A stretch of DNA of 19,768 nt from JAWXVD01 sp044425705. GTDB lineage: Bacteria; Bacillota; Clostridia; Lachnospirales; Lachnospiraceae. The notes beneath the pieces were generated by a model. That model was not told the origin of the DNA and did no database searches. It was given only the letters and a program-made list of their open reading frames with translations. Where the stretch lies: NCBI GenBank assembly GCA_044425705.1, contig JAWXVD010000057.1, positions 1 to 19,768 on the forward strand, given 5' to 3'. The first letter of the stretch is position 1, and every line of letters starts with the position of its first letter. Of the stretch, positions 7,640 through 15,091 are shown piece by piece. The translations under genes were made by a program, and so were the position numbers.

Positions 7640-8821
7640 ATGTTTACAGCTTTTTTGATTAAATACGCAGAAATTGGCGTAAAAGGGAAAAATAGATATT
7701 TGTTTGAGGATGCGTTGGTGCAACAGGTCAAGTATGCCTTGAAACGATGTGAGGGGAAATTTTATGTCCATAAAACACAAGGACGTATTTATGTAGATGC
7801 TTTATCGGAATTTGATTTTGATGAAACAGTGGATAATTTAAAAACAGTATTTGGTATTTCGGGTATTTGTCCAGTAGTTTATGTAGAGGATGAAGGTTTT
7901 GAAAAACTATGTGATACAGTGAATCAATATATTGATGATGTATATCCAGATAAAAACAAAACATTTAAGGTGATGGCAAGAAGAGCAAGGAAAAATTACC
8001 CATTAGATACTATGCAAATTAATGCAAAAATGGGAGAGGCTATCTTAAATCGTTACGAAGAATTATCAGTAGATGTGCATAACCCAGATATTACATTGAC
8101 AATTGAAGTGCGTGAAAAAATTTATATTTATTCAGAAGTGATTCCAGGGCCAGGCGGTATGCCAATCGGTACCAATGGAAAAGCAATGCTGTTATTATCA
8201 GGAGGCATCGATTCTCCAGTAGCTGGTTATATGATCAGCAAACGTGGAGTTAAAATTGATGCAGTTTATTTCCATGCGCCACCATATACTAGTGAACGTG
8301 CTAAACAAAAAGTGGTAGACTTAGCAAGATTGGTTTCTCGTTATAGTGGTACGATCTACTTGCATGTGATTAATTTTACAGATATTCAATTGGCTATTTA
8401 TGAAAAGTGTCCTCACGAAGAATTAACCATTATCATGAGAAGATATATGATGAAGATTGCAGAGCATATTGCAGGTGAAACAGGTTGTTTGGGATTAATA
8501 ACGGGAGAGAGCATTGGACAAGTTGCCTCTCAGACAATGCATTCCTTAGCGGCTACTGATGAGGTTTGTAATGGACCAGTATATAGACCATTAATTGGAA
8601 TGGACAAGCAAGAAATCGTAGAAATTTCAGAGAAAATCAACACTTATGAAACATCTATTCTTCCTTATGAAGATTGCTGTACGATTTTTGTGGCGAAACA
8701 TCCAGTAACAAAACCAAATATTGAGTATATCAAACGACATGAAAAGAATTTAAGTGAAGTGATTGATAATTTGATGGCCACGGCCCTTGAAACAAAAGAA
8801 ACATTAGTGGTGAAATGCTAG
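7640..8821 (+). CDS. thiI: tRNA 4-thiouridine synthase ThiI
   Basis: ThiI adenylates U8 of tRNA and replaces its oxygen with sulfur delivered as persulfide by a cysteine desulfurase. In many bacteria it is also linked to thiazole synthesis. I place the start at ATG 7640 because the stronger GTGGAGGA lies just before it; the longer GTG start (7628) would swallow this site. The 393 residues hold an NFLD/THUMP region (about 60-165), the PP-loop LLLSGGIDSPVAGYM with SGGIDSP at 187-193, and a YEDCCTIF segment whose Cys346/347 includes the usual catalytic position. There is no C-terminal rhodanese domain, as is normal in Firmicutes. Its partner desulfurase is immediately upstream. Confidence 0.95.
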   Translation: MFTAFLIKYAEIGVKGKNRYLFEDALVQQVKYALKRCEGKFYVHKTQGRIYVDALSEFDFDETVDNLKTVFGISGICPVVYVEDEGFEKLCDTVNQYIDDVYPDKNKTFKVMARRARKNYPLDTMQINAKMGEAILNRYEELSVDVHNPDITLTIEVREKIYIYSEVIPGPGGMPIGTNGKAMLLLSGGIDSPVAGYMISKRGVKIDAVYFHAPPYTSERAKQKVVDLARLVSRYSGTIYLHVINFTDIQLAIYEKCPHEELTIIMRRYMMKIAEHIAGETGCLGLITGESIGQVASQTMHSLAATDEVCNGPVYRPLIGMDKQEIVEISEKINTYETSILPYEDCCTIFVAKHPVTKPNIEYIKRHEKNLSEVIDNLMATALETKETLVVKC

Positions 8822-8866
8822 ATACATTTTAAGGCTGTGACATATATTAAATGTTGGATGCAATAA

Positions 8867-8895
8867 AAAAAGCAAGACAAAATGTCTTGCTTTTT
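8867..8895. terminator. Bidirectional terminator between thiI and the HPr-like gene
   Basis: Arms 8867-8879 (AAAAAGCAAGACA) and 8883-8895 pair perfectly over 13 bp around an AAA loop. A-rich and T-rich flanks give a U-tract in both directions. It sits between two convergent genes and should end both transcripts. Confidence 0.92.
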
Positions 8896-8906
8896 AAAAG
8901 CTTTTA

Positions 8907-9137
8907 CTAGATAATGTATGGTTTTAAAACTTCTAAAACAACATCAGCATTATCTTCAGCATGAATATTTAAATCGATTGGTTTAGATAAATCTAAACTG
9001 AAAATACCCATGATAGATTTTGCATCGATTACGTATCTTCCTGATACTAAATCGAAATCGTAATCAAATTTTGTAATATCATTAACGAAAGATTTTACTT
9101 TGTCAATTGAATTTAAAGAAATTTGTACAGTTTTCAT
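8907..9137 (-). CDS. HPr/Crh-like protein lacking the active-site histidine
   Basis: A 76-residue HPr-fold protein. The regulatory-serine segment AKSIMGIFSLDLSKP matches HPr KSIMGVMSL, with Ser41 at the position of HPr Ser46. Ungapped alignment to B. subtilis HPr puts Ser10 and Asp12 at His15 and Arg17, so it cannot serve as a PEP-phosphotransferase carrier through His15. This pattern, serine kept and histidine lost, recalls Crh, a catabolite-repression cofactor of CcpA phosphorylated by HPr kinase, although overall similarity is modest. It has a strong AAGGAGG ribosome binding site, is divergent from mtaB and convergent with thiI. A regulatory role is inferred; partners are not in the window. 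Confidence 0.8.
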   Translation of the reverse strand: MKTVQISLNSIDKVKSFVNDITKFDYDFDLVSGRYVIDAKSIMGIFSLDLSKPIDLNIHAEDNADVVLEVLKPYII

Positions 9138-9189
9138 TGTTAATTACCTCCTTAATAGTAAGTTCTATAACTTCCTTGTTATAAAGAAT

Positions 9190-9195
9190 ATTATA
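9190..9195 (-). promoter_or_regulatory. -10 box of the HPr-like gene
   Basis: A perfect TATAAT on the minus strand, 53 bases before the start codon, with only a poor -35. The predicted transcript would begin at about 9183 with a small hairpin, TATAAC/GTTATA (9166-9183), followed by AAGGAGG. The palindromic repeat at 9197-9232 covers the spacer and -35 region, so it could act as an operator. Confidence 0.5.
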
Positions 9196-9196
9196 G

Positions 9197-9232
9197 ACGC
9201 TGAGAACGAAAATTTATTTTTCATTCTTATTA
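9197..9232. repeat. Palindromic element, copy 1
   Basis: GCTGAG then AACGAAAATTTATTTTT, with arms AGAACGAAAA (9203-9212) and TTTTCATTCT (9218-9227), one mismatch. It shares its left end, its A/T core and its right end with 19454-19486, while the upper-stem bases differ in a paired manner (AA/TT here, GG/CC there). Confidence 0.6.
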
Positions 9233-9308
9233 CACCTTCTAATAGTATAGTAAATGGATTGGAGATAAATGTCAATACGAAAACGTCACAAAAATAGAAA
9301 GGAAACTT

Positions 9309-10733
9309 ATGAAAAATGTAGCACTACACAACCTTGGATGTAAGGTTAATGCATACGAGATAGAGGTAATGCAACAAAACCTACAAGAAAAAGGTTATCA
9401 GATTGTACCATTTGCCCCTGGAGCTGATATTTATATTATAAATACATGTACTGTAACCAACATTGCGGATAGAAAAAGCAGACAAATGTTGCATAAAGCG
9501 AAGAAGATGAATCCAGAAGCAATTGTGGTAGCAACAGGTTGTTATGTGCAAACGGGTACAGAAGAAGTGGTTATGGATGAGTGTATCGACTTGGCAATTG
9601 GGAATAATAAGAAAAAAGACTTATTGCCAATTTTAGAGCAGTTCATAGAGGAACAGAAAGAAGAACATGAAGAAATCTTAAAGAGTCAAAAAACTCTTCA
9701 TGATACAACCATCATTGATATTAACCATACTAGTGAATATGAAGAGATGACATTGACCTATGCAGGGGAACACACCAGAGCATATATTAAAGTACAAGAT
9801 GGATGTAACCAATTTTGTTCCTATTGTATCATCCCCTTTGCTAGAGGACGTGTCCGTAGTCGTAAGCAAGAAGCTGTGATAAATGAAATAAAGGGGCTAG
9901 TAAGCCGCGGTTATCAAGAGGTGGTGATTACAGGTATTCATTTAAGTTCCTATGGCATAGATTTTGTTTCAGGTGACAAAGGTGATTACTTAGAAATAAA
10001 AGAAGAGAATAAGGGAATCAAAGATGCTAGAGCCATTGCTTTTGAAAAGAAGTATTTATTAAATCTAATCAAACAAATTCATCAAATTGATGGCTTGGAA
10101 AGAATTCGCCTGGGGTCTTTGGAACCGAGAATTATTACAAAGGAGTTCGCTACAGAACTTAGCAATATGGAAAAAATCTGTCCTCATTTCCATTTATCGT
10201 TACAAAGTGGTTGTGATGCTACTTTGAAAAGAATGAATCGTCATTATACGGCAGAAGAATATAAAGAAAAAGTAGAAATTTTACGTACCGTGTTTGATAA
10301 TCCGGCCATTACTACAGATGTTATTGTAGGATTTCCAGATGAAAGTAATGAAGAGTTTGTGGAAACAAAGAAATTCTTAGAAATAATTCGTTTTTATGAG
10401 ATGCATATTTTCAAGTATTCAAAACGTCATGGAACGGTGGCAGCTTCTATGGTAAATCAAGTTCAGGATCATATAAAGGCGAAACGTAGCGAAGTATTAT
10501 TAGAACTTGAGAAAGAACAATCTTTATCATATAGAGAAAATTATATAGGTAAGACGGTAAAAGTATTGATAGAAGAATCAAAAGTAATAGATGGGAAAAG
10601 CTATCAAGTAGGTCACACTACAACTTATATAAAAGTGGCTATATCCAGCGAAAAAGACATGAGCAATCAAATTGTAGAAGGGAAAGTTGTGGGGTTATTA
10701 ACAAACCAAGTACTATTCATGAAAACCAATTAA
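9309..10733 (+). CDS. mtaB: tRNA t6A37 2-methylthiotransferase MtaB
   Basis: A radical-SAM methylthiotransferase that turns t6A37 of ANN-decoding tRNAs into ms2t6A. The 474 residues comprise an N-terminal UPF0004 domain with Cys11 (HNLGCKVN), Cys47 (INTCTVTN) and Cys78 (ATGCYVQ) for one Fe-S cluster. The radical-SAM core has C166xxxC170xxC173 (QDGCNQFCSYCIIPFARGR), and a C-terminal TRAM domain covers about 408-474. The SLEPRIIT and HLSLQSGCDATLKRMNR segments are typical. It is distinguished from MiaB by the N-terminal HNLGCKVNAYE. An insertion of about 30 polar residues (roughly 217-246) lies inside the core. The ribosome binding site GAAAGGA precedes the ATG. It is divergent from the HPr-like gene, and no clear promoter was found. 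Confidence 0.93.
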   Translation: MKNVALHNLGCKVNAYEIEVMQQNLQEKGYQIVPFAPGADIYIINTCTVTNIADRKSRQMLHKAKKMNPEAIVVATGCYVQTGTEEVVMDECIDLAIGNNKKKDLLPILEQFIEEQKEEHEEILKSQKTLHDTTIIDINHTSEYEEMTLTYAGEHTRAYIKVQDGCNQFCSYCIIPFARGRVRSRKQEAVINEIKGLVSRGYQEVVITGIHLSSYGIDFVSGDKGDYLEIKEENKGIKDARAIAFEKKYLLNLIKQIHQIDGLERIRLGSLEPRIITKEFATELSNMEKICPHFHLSLQSGCDATLKRMNRHYTAEEYKEKVEILRTVFDNPAITTDVIVGFPDESNEEFVETKKFLEIIRFYEMHIFKYSKRHGTVAASMVNQVQDHIKAKRSEVLLELEKEQSLSYRENYIGKTVKVLIEESKVIDGKSYQVGHTTTYIKVAISSEKDMSNQIVEGKVVGLLTNQVLFMKTN

Positions 10734-10767
10734 AAAATATTAAAAATTAAAAAAATCATACAATTGA

Positions 10768-10796
10768 TTGAAATTTGTTATGGGATAGTATAAAAT
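10768..10796 (+). promoter_or_regulatory. Promoter of the ireB-ruvX-DUF1292 cluster
   Basis: TTGAAA (10768-10773), a 17-base spacer and TAAAAT (10791-10796), after an A/T-rich stretch. The predicted leader is about 100 bases long and contains the hairpin at 10859-10884. Confidence 0.5.
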
Positions 10797-10858
10797 GATA
10801 ATAATTGTAGGTCGGAATAGTTAACTTATGTAAAATTCTTATAGATAGAGAGAAAGTG

Positions 10859-10884
10859 GTTACAGGTCATGTGTGAACTGTAAC
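10859..10884 (+). repeat. Leader hairpin before ireB
   Basis: GTTACAGGTCA (10859-10869) pairs with TGAACTGTAAC (10874-10884) around a TGTG loop with one mismatch. AGAAAGTGG occurs just before it (10851-10859) and again just after it (10885-10893), so it is flanked by a short direct repeat that includes the likely ribosome binding site. Confidence 0.6.
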
Positions 10885-10903
10885 AGAAAGTGGTGATGTC
10901 AGT

Positions 10904-11167
10904 ATGCAAGATTTACAAAACACACAATATTTTAAAGTGGAAATGGAGCCGGAAACAGGAGTGAAAGTGATTCTGTCTGCGGTTTTCGAGGCATTAACAG
11001 AAAAAGGATATAATCCTGTGAATCAAATTGTAGGATATATTATGTCAGGGGATCCAACGTATATCACTAGCTATAAGAATGCCAGAAGTCTCATTATGAA
11101 AGTGGAACGTGATGAATTGGTAGAAGAATTATTTACAGAATACATTAAGAATAATCATTGGAAATGA
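10904..11167 (+). CDS. ireB: IreB family regulatory phosphoprotein (UPF0297)
   Basis: An 87-residue member of the UPF0297/IreB family (YrzL in B. subtilis). In Enterococcus faecalis, IreB is phosphorylated on N-terminal threonines by the PASTA kinase IreK and negatively regulates cephalosporin resistance. The core EKGYNPVNQIVGYIMSGDP (about 33-51) is the family signature, and YITSYKNARSLIMKVERDE follows it. Thr7 is at the position of one of the enterococcal phosphosites. The stop codon is 8 bases before ruvX. The ireB-ruvX-DUF1292 order is conserved in Firmicutes (yrzL-yrrK-yrzB). A kinase partner is not in this window, so regulation by phosphorylation is inferred. Confidence 0.93.
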   Translation: MQDLQNTQYFKVEMEPETGVKVILSAVFEALTEKGYNPVNQIVGYIMSGDPTYITSYKNARSLIMKVERDELVEELFTEYIKNNHWK

Positions 11168-11175
11168 GGATATCC

Positions 11176-11610
11176 ATGCGGATAATGGGGTTGGATTTCG
11201 GGTCAAAAACAGTTGGTGTTGCTCTTAGTGATGCTTTGTTGATTACTGCCCAAGGGAAAGAAATCATCAGAAGAAAAGAAGAGAACAAATTACGTCAAAC
11301 ATTAGCTAGAATTGAAGCGATTATTGTAGAATACGAAGTGACAGAAATTGTGTTGGGATTGCCTAAAAATATGAATGATTCAGAGGGCGATAGAGTAGAG
11401 AAGACGCAAGATTTTAAAGATAAATTAGAACGTAGAACGGGATTGCCAGTACACTTTTGGGATGAACGGTTAACAACAGTTGCGGCGGATAAAGCCATGA
11501 TGGAAGCTGGAATTCGCAGAGAAAATAGAAAAGACTATGTGGATCAAATTGCAGCAGCTTTTATTTTGCAAGGATACTTGGATTTGAAAAAAAATCGAGA
11601 TAATAATTAG
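11176..11610 (+). CDS. ruvX: RuvX/YqgF family RNase H-like nuclease
   Basis: A YqgF-family protein with an RNase H-like fold, implicated in 16S rRNA 5' maturation and earlier described as a putative Holliday junction resolvase. The chosen ATG (11176) has GAGGA five bases upstream and gives 144 residues beginning MRIMGLDFGSKTVGVALSD, as in homologues. In-frame TTG 11158 and ATG 11164 would overlap the ireB stop. The acidic pocket is visible as Asp7 in LDFGS, IVLGLPKNMN mid-protein, FWDERLTTVAA and the C-terminal DYVDQIAAAFILQGYL, whose aspartate is the last catalytic residue. It lies between ireB and the DUF1292 gene, probably in one transcript. Confidence 0.93.
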   Translation: MRIMGLDFGSKTVGVALSDALLITAQGKEIIRRKEENKLRQTLARIEAIIVEYEVTEIVLGLPKNMNDSEGDRVEKTQDFKDKLERRTGLPVHFWDERLTTVAADKAMMEAGIRRENRKDYVDQIAAAFILQGYLDLKKNRDNN

Positions 11611-11649
11611 TTTGTGTCCATGTGAGAATGGTAAGGATAACGAGAGAAA

Positions 11650-11934
11650 GTGACAGGTAGTGAAGTGAAATTAGAAAAGATTACATTTTGTCTAGATGAC
11701 AATGAGGAAGTAGATTTTTACGTATTAGAGCAGACTCGTATTTCGGGTGTGAACTATATTTTAGTTACAGAATTTGAAGAAGGTGATGGCGATGCCCTTA
11801 TTTTAAAGGATATGTCAGATCCAGAAGATATGGAAAGCGAATATGTGATTGTTTCTGATGAAGTAGAATTAGAAGCAGTAGCAGGTGTGTTTGAAGACTT
11901 ATTAGATGACATAGATTTAGTGCAAGAAGATTAG
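11650..11934 (+). CDS. DUF1292 family acidic protein (YrzB-like)
   Basis: A small, very acidic protein (94 residues, with runs such as EEGDGD, DPEDMESE and DLLDDIDLVQED) of the DUF1292 family. Its central strands VDFYVLEQTRISGVNYILV and DALILKDM match the family. The start is probably GTG 11650 inside GAGAAAGTG, but GTG 11665 cannot be excluded. The upstream purine tract is unusually close to the GTG, so the start is uncertain. Function is unknown. Its consistent linkage to ireB and ruvX suggests shared expression. The spacer after it (11935-12146) carries two hairpins and then the RNase J ribosome binding site. Confidence 0.85.
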   Translation: MTGSEVKLEKITFCLDDNEEVDFYVLEQTRISGVNYILVTEFEEGDGDALILKDMSDPEDMESEYVIVSDEVELEAVAGVFEDLLDDIDLVQED

Positions 11935-11937
11935 TCG

Positions 11938-11955
11938 TATAGTAGTGGCACTATA
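11938..11955 (+). repeat. Small dyad after the DUF1292 gene
   Basis: TATAGT (11938-11943) and ACTATA (11950-11955) flank a six-base AGTGGC. It begins three bases after the stop codon. It could be an operator or a minor RNA hairpin. Confidence 0.4.
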
Positions 11956-12012
11956 TGATAATTGATAGATGATAAAAATGTGCGAAAGAAAAGATTGAAA
12001 ATTACTGTGGTG

Positions 12013-12035
12013 AAGGCTTCTATTATAGAAGTCTT
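12013..12035 (+). terminator. Weak terminator before RNase J
   Basis: AAGGCTTCT (12013-12021) pairs with AGAAGTCTT (12027-12035) with one G-U pair around ATTAT. The tail GTCTTGTTGTT is only moderately T-rich, so read-through into the RNase J gene is likely. The remainder of the 212-base gap holds no gene. Confidence 0.45.
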
Positions 12036-12146
12036 GTCTTGTTGTTCCCAATTTGGAGAAAAGGAAGCAGAGATTGCGATTTCATGGGCAAAATCTCAGT
12101 AAGGGTCGATTTTATTGTATAGTACTAGAAAATGGAGGTAAATTGA

Positions 12147-13823
12147 TTGAAAAAAAGTGCACAAGTAAATGAAGATGCAAGATTAAAAATTATTCCACTA
12201 GGTGGATTGGAACAAATTGGAATGAATATTACAGCTTTTGAATATGAGGACAGTATTGTGGTGGTGGATTGTGGATTAAGCTTTCCAGCAGATGATATGT
12301 TAGGGATTGATTTGGTAATTCCTGATGTCACATATTTATTAGATAACATTGATAAAGTAAAAGGGTTTGTGATTACTCATGGTCATGAGGATCACATTGG
12401 GGCATTGCCATATGTCTTGAAACAAATGAATATTCCTATTTATGCAACAAGACTCTCTATGGGAATTATAGAAAATAAATTAAAAGAACATAATCTAACA
12501 AATCAAACAAAAAGAAAAGTAGTGAAATTTGGACAGTCCATTAATTTAGGACAATTCCGTATTGAATTTATTAAAACAAATCATAGTATTGTAGATGCTG
12601 CAGCGTTGGCTATTTATTCACCAGCGGGAGTAGTAGTGCATACGGGAGATTTTAAAGTAGACTATACACCTGTATTTGGTGATGCAATTGATTTGCAACG
12701 TTTTGCAGAACTAGGAAAAAAGGGCGTGTTAGCATTATTGTGTGATAGCACCAATGCAGAGAGACCAGGATTTACACAATCAGAAAAAACAGTAGGAAAA
12801 ACCTTTGACACTATTTTTTCTGATCATAAATCTACACGTATTATCATTGCAACGTTTGCGTCCAACGTAGATCGTGTACAACAAATTATTAATTCGGCAT
12901 ATAAATTTGGTAGAAAAGTAGTGGTAGAAGGACGTAGTATGGTCAATATTATCGATACTGCTTCCAAATTAGGCTGTTTAGATATACCAGAAAATACATT
13001 GATTAACGTAGAACAGTTAAAAAACTTTCCGGAGGAACAAACTGCAATTATTACAACAGGTAGCCAAGGGGAAAGTATGGCAGCCTTAAGTCGAATGGCT
13101 TCAAATATGCATAGAAAAATTGCAATCGGACCAAGTGATACGATTATATTCTCGTCTAGTCCAATTCCAGGAAATGAAAAGGCTGTTACCAAAGTAATTA
13201 ATGAATTATTGCGCAAAGGTGCAGAAGTTATTTTTCAAGATGCTCATGTTTCGGGACATGCTTGTAGAGAAGAAATTAAATTAATATATTCTTTGGTAAA
13301 ACCAAAATATGCAATGCCAGTTCATGGTGAATATAAACATATTATCGCCCATGCAAAATTGGCTATGGAATTAGGGATTCCAGAAGATCACGTATTTATT
13401 TTGTCATCAGGAGATGTGTTAGAATTAGGACAACAAGAAGCAGGTGTCATAGGAAAAGTACAAGCTGGTCCAATTTTAGTAGATGGACTAGGTGTAGGAG
13501 ATGTTGGAAATATTGTATTAAGGGATAGACAACATTTAGCAGAAGATGGTATTTTAATTGTAGTATTAGCACTTGACCGAACGGAAAAAATGTTGATTTC
13601 AGGACCAGACATTGTATCTAGAGGGTTTGTATATGTACGTGAATCCGATGAACTGATGGATGAGGCAAGAGCTATTATGCTAGAAACAGTAGAAAGCTGT
13701 TTAGATAGAGGTATCGTTGATTGGGGAAAATTAAAATCGGCGATTAAAGATGCATTAAGTGATTATGTGTGGAAAAAGACAAAAAGAAGACCTATGATTT
13801 TACCTATTATCTTAGAAGCATAG
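12147..13823 (+). CDS. Ribonuclease J
   Basis: A beta-CASP metallo-beta-lactamase RNase with 5'-to-3' exo- and endonuclease activity in mRNA decay and rRNA maturation, replacing RNase E functions in Firmicutes. At 558 residues it is full length. The zinc motif HGHEDHIG is at 78-85. IKTNHSIVDAAAL, VVHTGDFKVD, LLCDSTNAERPG, SSPIPGNE, FQDAHVSGHACREE and MPVHGEYKH mark the lactamase and beta-CASP motifs, followed by the linker and C-terminal dimerisation domain. Translation begins at TTG 12147 with GGAGGT eight bases upstream; no ATG fits as well. Whether it is J1 or J2 cannot be settled here. It is the first gene after the DUF1292 spacer. Confidence 0.95.
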   Translation: MKKSAQVNEDARLKIIPLGGLEQIGMNITAFEYEDSIVVVDCGLSFPADDMLGIDLVIPDVTYLLDNIDKVKGFVITHGHEDHIGALPYVLKQMNIPIYATRLSMGIIENKLKEHNLTNQTKRKVVKFGQSINLGQFRIEFIKTNHSIVDAAALAIYSPAGVVVHTGDFKVDYTPVFGDAIDLQRFAELGKKGVLALLCDSTNAERPGFTQSEKTVGKTFDTIFSDHKSTRIIIATFASNVDRVQQIINSAYKFGRKVVVEGRSMVNIIDTASKLGCLDIPENTLINVEQLKNFPEEQTAIITTGSQGESMAALSRMASNMHRKIAIGPSDTIIFSSSPIPGNEKAVTKVINELLRKGAEVIFQDAHVSGHACREEIKLIYSLVKPKYAMPVHGEYKHIIAHAKLAMELGIPEDHVFILSSGDVLELGQQEAGVIGKVQAGPILVDGLGVGDVGNIVLRDRQHLAEDGILIVVLALDRTEKMLISGPDIVSRGFVYVRESDELMDEARAIMLETVESCLDRGIVDWGKLKSAIKDALSDYVWKKTKRRPMILPIILEA

Positions 13824-13892
13824 TAGGATTAGGAAGATAGGTTGAAAAATATAATCTTTTAACCCCACTATGAGAAAGGGACGGATAGTAAT

Positions 13893-14270
13893 ATGAGAGC
13901 TGGAGAAATTGTAGCATCTATATTTGGAACAGTTTTTAAAATTGTTTTCATGATGGCTGTTGTTATTGTGGTGTATAAAGCGGCTATTACAGCATACGAT
14001 TATGGAGAGCGTATCTTTGCAGAAGAAGCGATTTCGCCGGATAATGGAGTGACCATTACCGTAACTATTACAGAAGGAAAATCAGTAAAAGAAATTGCTG
14101 AAATTCTAGAAGAAAAAGGGCTGATTCGTGATGCACTATTATTTCAAATTCAAGAACTGCTGTCGGAGTATAGAGGTGAGCTGCAACCTGGAAAATATGA
14201 GTTGAGTACAGATATGGTGGCTGAAGAAATGATGGCAATTATGGCACAGGATGCAGAAGAAACGGAATAG
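13893..14270 (+). CDS. MltG/YceG-like membrane protein, N-terminal region only
   Basis: A 125-residue protein with a short N-terminus, one membrane helix (about residues 11-30, GTVFKIVFMMAVVIVVYKAA) and an outside domain. The TVTITEGKSVKEIAEILEEKGLI segment followed by LQPGKYELSTDM resembles the LysM-like part of MltG. Full MltG, an endolytic murein transglycosylase, is about 330-380 residues with a catalytic glutamate in its C-terminal domain; that domain is absent. No frameshift or downstream remnant is visible (the stop is followed by the next gene's leader), so the short form seems genuine. It probably binds or anchors to peptidoglycan rather than cleaving it. GAGAAAGGG lies 12 bases before the ATG. 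Confidence 0.8.
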   Translation: MRAGEIVASIFGTVFKIVFMMAVVIVVYKAAITAYDYGERIFAEEAISPDNGVTITVTITEGKSVKEIAEILEEKGLIRDALLFQIQELLSEYRGELQPGKYELSTDMVAEEMMAIMAQDAEETE

Positions 14271-14333
14271 AGGAGATAAGCCTGAATTCTATAATAGCAA
14301 TGAGATTTATAGAGCTTTAGGATGGAAGAAGAT

Positions 14334-14975
14334 ATGATAGTAGATGAAAGAATGGTATCCTTTATTAACTCTTTAGATCCAGGGAATGAAACCTACCTCA
14401 ATGAATTAGAAGAGTATGCACTTGCCACTTATGTACCTATTATTAGAACAGAAATGCAAAGTTTTTTAAAGTTCTTACTAGCTATGAAGCAACCGCATTC
14501 TATTCTAGAAGTAGGAACAGCTATCGGTTTTTCAGCGCTGTTGATGAGTGAATACAGTCCCAAAGGTTGCCATATTACCACAATAGAAAAATATGAGAAA
14601 AGAATCCCTTTAGCAAGAGAAAATTTCAAGAAATATAATAAAGAAGATCACATCACATTAATTGCCGGTGATGCAATGGAAGTCTTACAAAATTTAGAAG
14701 GCACTTATGATTTGATTTTTATGGATGCTGCAAAAGGACAATATATTCATTTTCTACCGAATATACTTCGACTATTAAAATCGGGAGGACTTCTAGTTTC
14801 TGATAATGTGTTGCAAGATGGAGACATCATTGAATCTAGATTTGCTGTAACTAGAAGAAATCGAACCATTCATAGTCGGATGCGGGAATATCTTTACGAA
14901 TTAAAGCATCATCCAGAATTGACAACTACGATTTTACCAGTGGGTGATGGTGTTACAGTAAGCGTAAAAAAATAA
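14334..14975 (+). CDS. SAM-dependent O-methyltransferase (YrrM/COMT-like)
   Basis: A class I methyltransferase of the caffeoyl-CoA/catechol O-methyltransferase family (YrrM-like). ATG 14334 gives MIVDERMVSFINSL and has GGAAGAAG just upstream. ATG 14322 adds four residues but has no ribosome binding site, so I prefer the shorter form (213 residues). The SAM loop ILEVGTAIGFSALL lies at about 57-70, the metal and active-site IFMDAAKGQY at about 128-137, and LLVSDNVLQDG at about 153-163. The C-terminus ILPVGDGVTVSVKK is family-typical. A Firmicute homologue has been linked to tRNA hydroxyuridine methylation (TrmR/YrrM); with the U32 gene next door, that role is plausible here. Confidence 0.88.
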   Translation: MIVDERMVSFINSLDPGNETYLNELEEYALATYVPIIRTEMQSFLKFLLAMKQPHSILEVGTAIGFSALLMSEYSPKGCHITTIEKYEKRIPLARENFKKYNKEDHITLIAGDAMEVLQNLEGTYDLIFMDAAKGQYIHFLPNILRLLKSGGLLVSDNVLQDGDIIESRFAVTRRNRTIHSRMREYLYELKHHPELTTTILPVGDGVTVSVKK

Positions 14976-15019
14976 ACACCTAAAGCTGTTGGATTTTAAT
15001 GTAGTGTTGTTTGTGGGTT

Positions 15020-15045
15020 GAAAAAGTGATGGGTATTAGTATGAA
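15020..15045 (+). repeat. Leader motif copy C (U32 gene)
   Basis: GAAAAAGTG followed by ATGGGTATTAGTATGAA, matching 3046-3071 and 5419-5444. The last ATG (15041) is in frame with the U32 protein and would add 17 residues to its N-terminus. Confidence 0.65.
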
Positions 15046-15091
15046 GGCGAGCGTTATTCATACTGCGTTGAGAAAGGAAAAATTGTTTGAT

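Noticed and set aside
7436..7964. Several minus-strand frames across the desulfurase-thiI junction.
   Set aside because: They are antisense to well-recognised genes and lack start signals or recognisable motifs.
9100..9297. A 65-codon plus-strand frame before mtaB, whose DAENENLF resembles DAEGENLF in a frame at 19417-19626.
   Set aside because: It starts inside the HPr-like gene on the other strand. The shared peptide is explained by the two copies of the palindromic DNA element, and the second frame runs into tRNA-Gln.
12824..13216. A 130-codon antisense frame inside the RNase J gene.
   Set aside because: RNase J covers it with intact catalytic motifs, and the antisense translation shows only codon-complement bias.
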